From: Chitinophagaceae bacterium
GTDB lineage: Bacteria; Bacteroidota; Bacteroidia; Chitinophagales; Chitinophagaceae
Direction: 5' to 3'
DNA: 6,222 nucleotides
Assembly (NCBI GenBank): GCA_947447815.1
Contig: CANFLJ010000122.1
Span: forward strand, 1-6,222
Position numbers and translations under genes: made by a program. Under the pieces are notes generated by a model. It was not told the DNA's origin, ran no database searches, and saw nothing but the letters and a program-made list of their open reading frames with translations. Below, one piece after another: positions 1 to 5,646 of this stretch (within the stretch, counting starts at the first letter, position 1; the number at the start of each line of letters is the position of its first letter).

Positions 1-20
1 ATGTGCCTGTAACAGCTTAA
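1..20 (+). CDS. 3' tail of the gene upstream of nuoG, presumably nuoF (partial, frame uncertain)
   Basis: Only a few codons precede nuoG, too few to identify a protein. All three forward frames close before or at the nuoG start: one reads MCL-stop (TAA at 10-12), one reads VPVTA-stop (TAA at 18-20), and one runs to a TGA at 26-28 that would overlap the nuoG ATG as ATGA. The VPVTA frame, leaving a 4-base gap to nuoG, is my guess and is the one drawn here. Calling the gene nuoF rests only on the usual order nuoE-nuoF-nuoG in complex I operons. The close spacing suggests co-transcription with nuoG. Confidence 0.3.
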
Positions 21-24
21 TATT

Positions 25-1128
25 ATGAGCGAACAACAATTATTTAAAGTAACAATTGATAATATCACGATAGAAGTTCCTGCGGGCACTACTATCTTAA
101 ATGCTGCACGTCAGATTGGCGGTGATGTTACCCCTCCTGCTATGTGCTACTATAGCAAACTGGAAGGTAGTGGTGGTAAATGTCGCACCTGTCTGGTGGA
201 GGTAAGCAAGGGTTCCGAAAAGGATCCTCGCCCAATGCCCAAGCTGGTAGCAAGCTGCAGAACTACTGTGATGGATGGTATGGAAGTGAAAAACATTACT
301 TCACCAAAAGTAGTAGACGCTCGTGCCGGTGTGGTGGAGTTCTTACTATTAAATCATCCATTGGATTGCCCTGTTTGCGATCAGGCTGGTGAATGTCACT
401 TGCAGGATTTAAGCTTCGAACATGGTAAGAGCGGCACCCGTTATGAGTTTCAGAGAAGAACTTTCCCTAAGGTTGATTTAGGCGATAAGATTCAGTTACA
501 CATGACGCGTTGTATCCTATGTTACCGTTGTGTATTTACAGCAAATCAAGTAGCGGAAGTTCGCGATCATGGAATTCTGGATAGAGGCGATCATGCACAG
601 ATTGCTACTTTCATACAAAAGAATTTAAACAGCGATTTCATCGGTAATGTTATTGATGTCTGTCCTGTAGGAGCGCTGACCGATAAAACTTTCCGTTTCA
701 AAAATCGTGTTTGGTTTACCAAGCCTGTTGATGCTCATAGAAACTGTTCTAACCCTAAATGTTGTGGCGAAGTTCAACTGTGGATGAGAGGGGATGAAGT
801 ATTCCGTGTTACTGCCCGTAAAGATGAGTGGGGTGAAGTGAAAGAAGCCTCTAATGGTAATACAGGATGGATATGTAATGAATGTCGTTTTGATAAAAAA
901 GATATTGCCGACTGGACTATTGAAGGACCTTCTTCAGTAAGTCGTCATTCAGTAATTTCTCAAGGTCACTATGTGGGACTACAAAAATCAAACGAAACTT
1001 TTGGTTCGGTGATGTATGGACAAAAACCACAGTTATTAATGGATATTCATTCTATTAGTGAAGTGAACAAAACAAATATTGAATTGAGCTCATTGGACAG
1101 ACCGGCTCATTCAACTGACTTTAAATAA
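25..1128 (+). CDS. nuoG: NADH-quinone oxidoreductase subunit G, short form (2Fe-2S / 4Fe-4S protein)
   Basis: Peripheral-arm subunit of complex I that carries electrons from NuoF toward NuoI. The 367 residues hold an N-terminal 2Fe-2S ferredoxin domain (about 5-90) with Cys41, Cys53, Cys56 and Cys78 as N1b ligands. A His-Cys3 4Fe-4S site follows (His111, Cys115, Cys118, Cys124; HPLDCPVCDQAGEC), then a CxxCxxC site (Cys163, 166, 169) completed by Cys213 in DVCPVGALTDK. A small domain with Cys241, Cys246, Cys247, Cys284 and Cys287 stands where the N7 domain of larger homologues begins. The protein then ends, whereas E. coli NuoG is about 900 residues with a molybdopterin-oxidoreductase-like domain. 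Short NuoG proteins are, to my knowledge, usual in Bacteroidota. The ATG at 25 is chosen because the ferredoxin fold starts directly after it. Residues from about 320 on match nothing I recognise. nuoH follows after 15 bases. Confidence 0.96.
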   Translation: MSEQQLFKVTIDNITIEVPAGTTILNAARQIGGDVTPPAMCYYSKLEGSGGKCRTCLVEVSKGSEKDPRPMPKLVASCRTTVMDGMEVKNITSPKVVDARAGVVEFLLLNHPLDCPVCDQAGECHLQDLSFEHGKSGTRYEFQRRTFPKVDLGDKIQLHMTRCILCYRCVFTANQVAEVRDHGILDRGDHAQIATFIQKNLNSDFIGNVIDVCPVGALTDKTFRFKNRVWFTKPVDAHRNCSNPKCCGEVQLWMRGDEVFRVTARKDEWGEVKEASNGNTGWICNECRFDKKDIADWTIEGPSSVSRHSVISQGHYVGLQKSNETFGSVMYGQKPQLLMDIHSISEVNKTNIELSSLDRPAHSTDFK

Positions 1129-1143
1129 TACAACTGATTATAA

Positions 1144-2190
1144 ATGACTTTACTTTCAATTGACACAGCACTGGTAATAGAGAAACTGATACTGATTGCA
1201 GTTATCATTTTCGCCAGTTTAGGTATTGCATTGTATACAACATTTGCCGAGCGTAAAGTGGCAGCAATATTACAGGACAGACCAGGTCCCAATCGTGCAG
1301 GTCCTTTCGGACTTTTACAACCTTTTGCAGATGGTCTTAAACTGATTGCTAAAGAAGAAATCATTCCTTCTGGGGCTAATAAATGGTTATTCATTTTAGG
1401 GCCAGGTTTGGCTATGACTGCTGCATTAATGACCTGTGCTGTTATTCCCTGGGGCGATAAAGTAGAACTTTTTGGTAGAACAATTGCTTTGCAGGTTGCC
1501 GATATCAATATTGGTTTCTTATACATCTTTGGAGTAGTAAGTCTGGGTGTGTATGGTGTAATGATTGGTGGATGGGCAAGTAATAATAAGTTCTCTCTAT
1601 TGGCTGCTTTAAGAGGAGCTTCTCAAGCTATAAGTTACGAGTTGGCAATGGGCCTAAGTATGATTGCTTTACTCATGATGACAGGTACTTTACAGTTAGG
1701 AGAAATTGTAAAACAACAAACTGGTCCTGGCCATCACTGGAACGTTATTTATCAGCCTCTTGGCTTTTTGATATTCCTGGTATGTGCTTTTGCAGAGTGT
1801 AATAGAACACCATTCGATTTACCAGAAGCAGAGAACGAATTGAACTTTGGTTATCATCAGGAGTATTCTTCCATGAAACTTGGTTTCTACTTATTTTCCG
1901 AGTACATCAATATGTTTATCAGTAGTGCAGTAATGGCTACTTTATTCTTTGGTGGTTACGACTTGCCATTCTTTAATCCGGCAAATCATACCCCTAACTT
2001 CGCTGCTACAATAGGTATTATTACCTTGATGGCTAAAGTAGTCATGTTTATCTTCTTTTTCATGTGGGTACGTTGGACAGTTCCTCGTTTCCGTTACGAT
2101 CAATTGATGAACCTTGGCTGGAAAAGTATGATACCATTGGCATTGGTAAATATGTTGGTAACGGCAGTAGTGATTCTGATGCGCCACTAA
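1144..2190 (+). CDS. nuoH: NADH-quinone oxidoreductase subunit H (membrane, quinone chamber)
   Basis: Inner-membrane subunit (ND1 family) that anchors the peripheral arm and forms most of the quinone-binding chamber and the first proton path. Its 348 residues contain about eight hydrophobic segments, the usual number. Family motifs are complete: AERK (35-38), RPGPNRAGPFGLLQPFAD (46-63), RGASQAISYE (157-166; Glu166 matches the conserved Glu157 of E. coli), the acidic cytoplasmic loop beginning AECNRTPFDLPEAE (217-230) and continuing with GYHQEYSSMK (236-245), and the C-terminal VPRFRYDQLM (313-322). In that loop the usual small residues before GYH are replaced by Asn-Phe, which I associate with Bacteroidota homologues. 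The ATG at 1144 gives a normal first membrane helix ahead of AERK. No Shine-Dalgarno sequence is visible; the leader is A/T-rich. Confidence 0.98.
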   Translation: MTLLSIDTALVIEKLILIAVIIFASLGIALYTTFAERKVAAILQDRPGPNRAGPFGLLQPFADGLKLIAKEEIIPSGANKWLFILGPGLAMTAALMTCAVIPWGDKVELFGRTIALQVADINIGFLYIFGVVSLGVYGVMIGGWASNNKFSLLAALRGASQAISYELAMGLSMIALLMMTGTLQLGEIVKQQTGPGHHWNVIYQPLGFLIFLVCAFAECNRTPFDLPEAENELNFGYHQEYSSMKLGFYLFSEYINMFISSAVMATLFFGGYDLPFFNPANHTPNFAATIGIITLMAKVVMFIFFFMWVRWTVPRFRYDQLMNLGWKSMIPLALVNMLVTAVVILMRH

Positions 2191-2252
2191 TCAAAAAAGA
2201 AAAAAGTATATAAAATATATTTGCAAACAATTAATGATCTCTTTACAATAAT
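2191..2252 (+). other. nuoH-nuoI intergenic gap, largest in the window
   Basis: The 62 bases are strongly A/T-rich, starting with an A-rich purine run (about 2193-2206) followed by an alternating TA stretch. They contain one exact Bacteroidota -7 promoter motif, listed separately. I see no inverted repeat strong enough for a terminator and no small reading frame with a convincing start. The gap most likely serves as leader for nuoI and possibly as an internal promoter region. Confidence 0.6.
2216..2223 (+). promoter_or_regulatory. candidate internal promoter -7 element (TATATTTG) ahead of nuoI
   Basis: The sequence TATATTTG exactly fits the Bacteroidota housekeeping -7 consensus TAnnTTTG. 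It lies in the largest gap, 29 bases before the nuoI ATG, so a transcript starting just downstream would have a leader of roughly 20-25 bases. Scanning the + strand by eye I found no other exact match in the window. Against it, there is no TTTG at the expected -33 position; that stretch is A-rich (about 2193-2206). It could boost nuoI and downstream genes inside the operon, or be chance in A/T-rich DNA. Confidence 0.3.
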
Positions 2253-2783
2253 ATGCAGGCACTAACAAATAGAGTAATAGCAGTAAACCGGAAGCCAATT
2301 ACTTTCGTGGAGAGCTTATATCTCTGGAATATATTAAAAGGGATGATGACTACTTTCAGTCACATCTTTAAAAAGAAACCTACTATTTATTATCCCGAAG
2401 TTAAACGACCATTCAGTCCGGTATTCAGAGGCCTGCATGTGTTGAACAGGGATGAAGAAGGTAGAGAAAGATGTACCGCATGCGGACTATGCGCTGTTGC
2501 TTGTCCTGCCGAAGCCATTACCATGGAAGCAGCAGAAAGAGTGGAAGGCGAAGAAATGCTGTACAGAGAAGAAAAGTATGCAGCTAAGTACGAGATTAAT
2601 ATGCTTAGATGCATTTTCTGCGGTCTTTGCGAAGAGGCTTGTCCTAAAGATGCAATTTATTTAAGTGAAACATTTGCTCCGGCTAATTTTAATAGAAGAG
2701 GATTCATTTATGGTAAACCCGATTTACTGATTCCAAACCCATTAAGTCAGGCTGCTGATTTAGCTTTAGCAAAAGGAAATTAA
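2253..2783 (+). CDS. nuoI: NADH-quinone oxidoreductase subunit I (2x[4Fe-4S] ferredoxin)
   Basis: Peripheral-arm subunit holding clusters N6a and N6b, which relay electrons from NuoG to the terminal cluster N2 in NuoB. The 176-residue length is normal for the family. Two classical ferredoxin motifs are intact: Cys74, 77, 80 and 84 (CTACGLCAVACP) and Cys120, 123, 126 and 130 (CIFCGLCEEACP). As in two-cluster ferredoxins, the fourth cysteine of each motif should ligate the other cluster. The first 40 residues form an amphipathic segment (ESLYLWNILKGMMTTFSHIF, 20-39) that in the family lies on the membrane surface and NuoH. YYPEVKRPFSPVFRG (46-60) is the typical lead-in to the first cluster. The ATG at 2253 keeps this helix; starting at Met31 or Met32 would remove half of it. 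nuoJ starts 5 bases after the stop. Confidence 0.97.
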   Translation: MQALTNRVIAVNRKPITFVESLYLWNILKGMMTTFSHIFKKKPTIYYPEVKRPFSPVFRGLHVLNRDEEGRERCTACGLCAVACPAEAITMEAAERVEGEEMLYREEKYAAKYEINMLRCIFCGLCEEACPKDAIYLSETFAPANFNRRGFIYGKPDLLIPNPLSQAADLALAKGN

Positions 2784-2788
2784 AAAAC

Positions 2789-3292
2789 ATGAGTGCTACA
2801 CATATTTTATTCTGGTTTTTAAGTGCATTAGCGGTAGTTAGTGCATTGATGGTATTATTTAGTAAGAATCCTGTACATAGTGTACTATGGTTAATCGCCG
2901 TATTCTTTGCTATATCAGGCCATTACATATTAATGAATGCGCAGTTCCTAGCCATCGTAAACATCATCGTTTATGCAGGAGCCATAATGGTGCTGTTCCT
3001 GTTTGTAATCATGTTGATGAACCTCAACAAAGAGTCCGAACCTCGTAAGAATGTTTGGATGAAACTGGCAGGGGCTATATCAGCAGGTAGTCTGTTGATG
3101 ATCCTGGTTTCTTTAGTGGGTCAGGCTACTGAAGTAAGTCACAAAACATTAATCATGAAAGATGGAAATATCGGACTGATTAAATCACTCGGAAAAATCT
3201 TGTTTACACAATATGTAGTTCCTTTCGAACTAACCAGTATTTTGTTTTTAAGTGCTATGGTTGGTGCCGTAGTAATTGGTAAAAAAGACTAA
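2789..3292 (+). CDS. nuoJ: NADH-quinone oxidoreductase subunit J (membrane, ND6 family)
   Basis: Small membrane subunit next to NuoH and NuoK, taking part in coupling quinone reduction to proton pumping. Its 167 residues fit the family (E. coli NuoJ is about 184) and show five hydrophobic stretches, about 6-24, 30-48, 54-78, 92-111 and 143-163. The diagnostic third helix with VYAGAIMVLFLFVIMLMN (61-78) is present; in the family this helix carries a flexible pi-bulge around its Tyr/Gly positions. The end, FELTSILFLSAMVGAVVIGK (146-165), is also typical. The polar loop between helices 4 and 5 (about 112-140) is the least conserved part. It lies 5 bases after nuoI, so the two are very likely translated from one message. 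No Shine-Dalgarno sequence stands at normal spacing; the leader is a run of A. Confidence 0.95.
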   Translation: MSATHILFWFLSALAVVSALMVLFSKNPVHSVLWLIAVFFAISGHYILMNAQFLAIVNIIVYAGAIMVLFLFVIMLMNLNKESEPRKNVWMKLAGAISAGSLLMILVSLVGQATEVSHKTLIMKDGNIGLIKSLGKILFTQYVVPFELTSILFLSAMVGAVVIGKKD

Positions 3293-3312
3293 CTCATGAA
3301 TTATCAATTTTC

Positions 3313-3333
3313 AATTATTAATTATTAATTATT
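3313..3333. repeat. three perfect tandem copies of AATTATT in the nuoJ-nuoK gap
   Basis: AATTATT occurs at 3313-3319, 3320-3326 and 3327-3333 without a mismatch. It is preceded by degenerate versions (AATTATC at 3299-3305 and AATTTTC at 3306-3312) and followed by ATC directly before the nuoK ATG. Counting these, the heptad phase covers about 3299-3333, most of the 44-base gap. Similar AATTATC/AATTATT heptad strings are, from memory, scattered through intergenic DNA of many Bacteroidota. Because it ends only 3 bases before the start codon, it also forms the translation leader of nuoK. The repeat pattern is seen directly; its family membership and function are inference. Confidence 0.8.
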
Positions 3334-3336
3334 ATC

Positions 3337-3672
3337 ATGCCTATACAATATTATATAATTCTTTCCATGGTCATCTTCTGCATCGGTATTGCAGGAGTAC
3401 TTACCCGTCGCAATACCATTATCATTTTTATGTGTATCGAGTTAATGCTCAATGCTGTAAACCTGTTATTGGTAGCATTTTCTAAAATGCATTACGCAGC
3501 TTCGCTCAATGCTCCAAACCATGCTACGGTGGGTTCCGAAGGACAGTTATTCGTATTCTTTATCATGGTAGTAGCAGCAGCTGAAGTAAGTGTTGGATTG
3601 GCTATCATCGTAATGATGTTCCGTAATACACACTCTGTTGATGCGAACTTCCTCAATAGATTAAAAAATTAA
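3337..3672 (+). CDS. nuoK: NADH-quinone oxidoreductase subunit K (membrane, ND4L family)
   Basis: Three-helix membrane subunit between NuoJ and NuoN, supplying two buried glutamates to the polar axis used in proton transfer. The 111 residues show helices at about 4-22, 27-48 and 71-95. Both key acids are present: Glu35 in CIELMLNAVNL (33-43; Glu36 in E. coli) and Glu83 in AAEVSVGLAI (81-90; Glu72 in E. coli). The distance between them is 48 residues against 36 in E. coli. The extra dozen residues fall in the loop 50-70, ahead of the conserved GS-x-GQ element (66-70). The ATG at 3337 gives a normal first helix. It follows nuoJ by 44 bases, filled by the heptad repeat. Confidence 0.96.
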   Translation: MPIQYYIILSMVIFCIGIAGVLTRRNTIIIFMCIELMLNAVNLLLVAFSKMHYAASLNAPNHATVGSEGQLFVFFIMVVAAAEVSVGLAIIVMMFRNTHSVDANFLNRLKN

Positions 3673-3711
3673 TTAAACGATAGTTACAAGATAAAAGACA
3701 TTTAGCATACA

Positions 3712-5622
3712 ATGAAAACACTCCTGGCCATTATCGTTCTGCTCCCATTCTGCGGATTCCTTTTAAACGGTCTCTTCAGAAAGCATGGAACCTACAAATC
3801 GGTAGCAAGATTAGCTTGTACTACTATACTTTCTTCTTTCATAGCAAGTGCAATTGTCTTCGGAATGCTTTCCCAGGGCACTACTGCTGAAACGGTAAAG
3901 TATTTCGATTTTATCAATACCGATTCTATTAAAATACCGTTCGCATTTCAGATAGATCATTTATCGGCAATGTTTTTATTAATCATTACCGGTATTGGTT
4001 TCTTAATTCATCTGTATTCTTCTGCATACATGAAGGATGAAGAACCACAACACTATGCAAGATATTTTGCTTACCTCAATCTCTTCATATTCTCCATGTT
4101 ATTATTGGTGTTAGGTGCCAATTATATCATCATGTTTATCGGTTGGGAGGGAGTGGGGCTTTGCTCTTATTTACTGATTGGATTCTGGTTCAAGAACGAT
4201 AATTTCAACTATGCTGCTAAGAAAGCTTTTATCATGAATCGTATTGGTGATCTTGGTTTTCTGTTAGCAATATTCTGGTTAATAGCAAGATTAGGCAATG
4301 CAAATTATGCCGATGTTTTTGCAAACGTTCACAACCTTTCTCAAACTGATATTACTGCAATCACTTTATTATTATTTGTAGGAGCAATGGGTAAGAGTGC
4401 CCAGATTCCTTTATACACCTGGTTGCCCGATGCAATGGCCGGTCCTACTCCTGTATCTGCATTGATACATGCTGCTACCATGGTTACCGCAGGTATCTAT
4501 ATGATTGCCCGTAGCAATGTATTATACTCTGCTGCCGAGTTTACACAACATATTGTTGCCATTGTTGGTTTAACCACTGCTTTGTTCAGTGCAACCATTG
4601 CTATCAAACAAAACGACATTAAAAAAGTATTGGCATACTCTACAGTAAGTCAATTGGGATATATGTTCTTAGGCCTTGGTGTTGGTGCCTATACAGGTGC
4701 AGTATTCCATGTAATGACTCACGCTTTCTTCAAGGCTTTATTATTCCTTGGAGCAGGTTCGGTAATTCATGCTATGCACCACGAACAGGATATTCGTAAA
4801 ATGGGTGGACTGAAAAAGTATCTTCCTATTACACACATTACATTCCTTTTAGGTTGTATTGCAATATCGGGTATTCCTCCTTTCAGTGGCTTCTTTTCTA
4901 AAGATGAAATACTGGCAGCTGCTTACGAAAAGAATCCTGTTTATTGGGGACTTGGAGTAGCAGGCGCTGCTATGACTGCTTTCTATATGTTCCGTTTATA
5001 TGCTACTACTTTCTTAGGAAAATTCAGAGGTACGCACGATCAGGAACATCACCTGCACGAAAGTCCTGCCGCTATGACTATTCCTTTAATAGTGCTGGCA
5101 GTATTAAGTGTTATTGGGGGCTTTGTTGGAGTACCGGAAGTATTGGGTGGCAAACATCTTTTAGGAGAATACCTTTCTACCGTTATTATTCCCGAACCAC
5201 ATCATGCGCTGGCTCATAATACCGAATATATGTTGATGGGTATTTCTGTTGCAGTGGCTACTATTGCTATCTTATTCGCAGTAAGTCATTACAGCAAAAA
5301 GCCTCAGTTGGAAGATGCTACTGGTCTTGGAAAAGTATTGGAGAACAAATGGTATGTGGATGAATTGTACAATACGATTATTGTAAATCCATTGAATGCA
5401 CTGGGTGGCTTTTTCAAAAATATTGTAGAGAAATCTGGTATAGATGGTTTTGTAAACGGTATAGGAAGATTTGTAAATTATCTTTCCCGTCAGATAAGAT
5501 TGGTACAGTCAGGTCAGGTAGGTGGTTATATCCTCATGATGGTTGTATCGGTGGTTATTATCCTGTTTATCTGGATTCACGACGGAGAAATTTATAAGTT
5601 TCTGGTAACTAAATTATTTTAA
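3712..5622 (+). CDS. nuoL: NADH-quinone oxidoreductase subunit L (antiporter-like proton pump, ND5 family)
   Basis: Distal membrane subunit that pumps protons and braces the membrane arm through a long lateral helix. The 636 residues are slightly longer than E. coli NuoL (613). Key residues are all visible: Glu146 in GWEGVGLCSYLLIGFW (144-159), Arg177/Asp180, Lys228 in GKSAQIPLYTWLPDAMAGPT (227-246), His253, His333 and His337, Lys341 in HAFFKALLFLGAGS (337-350), and Lys397 in SGFFSKDEIL (392-401). These match the proposed proton channel residues of E. coli NuoL. The C-terminal part has KWYVDELYNTIIVNPLNALG (546-565), start of the lateral helix region, and a final membrane segment (about 604-622). 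Loops at 440-450 and 497-502 are rich in histidine. It is preceded by a 39-base gap and followed by nuoM after 24 bases. Confidence 0.98.
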   Translation: MKTLLAIIVLLPFCGFLLNGLFRKHGTYKSVARLACTTILSSFIASAIVFGMLSQGTTAETVKYFDFINTDSIKIPFAFQIDHLSAMFLLIITGIGFLIHLYSSAYMKDEEPQHYARYFAYLNLFIFSMLLLVLGANYIIMFIGWEGVGLCSYLLIGFWFKNDNFNYAAKKAFIMNRIGDLGFLLAIFWLIARLGNANYADVFANVHNLSQTDITAITLLLFVGAMGKSAQIPLYTWLPDAMAGPTPVSALIHAATMVTAGIYMIARSNVLYSAAEFTQHIVAIVGLTTALFSATIAIKQNDIKKVLAYSTVSQLGYMFLGLGVGAYTGAVFHVMTHAFFKALLFLGAGSVIHAMHHEQDIRKMGGLKKYLPITHITFLLGCIAISGIPPFSGFFSKDEILAAAYEKNPVYWGLGVAGAAMTAFYMFRLYATTFLGKFRGTHDQEHHLHESPAAMTIPLIVLAVLSVIGGFVGVPEVLGGKHLLGEYLSTVIIPEPHHALAHNTEYMLMGISVAVATIAILFAVSHYSKKPQLEDATGLGKVLENKWYVDELYNTIIVNPLNALGGFFKNIVEKSGIDGFVNGIGRFVNYLSRQIRLVQSGQVGGYILMMVVSVVIILFIWIHDGEIYKFLVTKLF

Positions 5623-5646
5623 TTGCTTAAGGCAAATAACTGAATT

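Noticed and set aside
180..392. Second forward frame of 70 codons inside nuoG
   Set aside because: It covers the cluster-binding regions of nuoG in another frame and its Ser/Gly/Arg-rich translation has no domain. It is a shadow.
1126..1143. Possibility that nuoG is truncated by a frameshift and continues downstream
   Set aside because: The stop is followed within 15 bases by a complete nuoH in the expected order, leaving no room for lost NuoG sequence. The short form fits the phylum.
1107..1526. Antisense open frame of 139 codons over the end of nuoG and the start of nuoH
   Set aside because: It lies opposite strongly conserved NuoH motifs (AERK, RPGPNRAGP), its translation resembles no family I know, and it spans a gene junction. 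It is a by-product of nuoH coding.
1942..2187. Antisense open frame of 81 codons inside the 3' part of nuoH
   Set aside because: Fully inside nuoH, with an unprotein-like composition rich in His, Tyr, Gln and Thr. It is a shadow of the conserved coding strand.
2390..2664. Overlapping frames on both strands inside nuoI
   Set aside because: Both overlap the ferredoxin motifs of nuoI, which explain the sequence completely; neither has its own leader or recognisable protein features.
4944..5219. Forward frame of 91 codons inside nuoL
   Set aside because: Out of frame with a continuous, motif-complete nuoL; the Tyr/Ser/Arg/Cys-rich translation is typical of a shifted frame.
5623..5635. Possible hairpin TTGC-TTAAG-GCAA just after the nuoL stop
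   Set aside because: The stem is only 4 base pairs with no following T run, and nuoM begins 12 bases later, so a terminator here is not supported.
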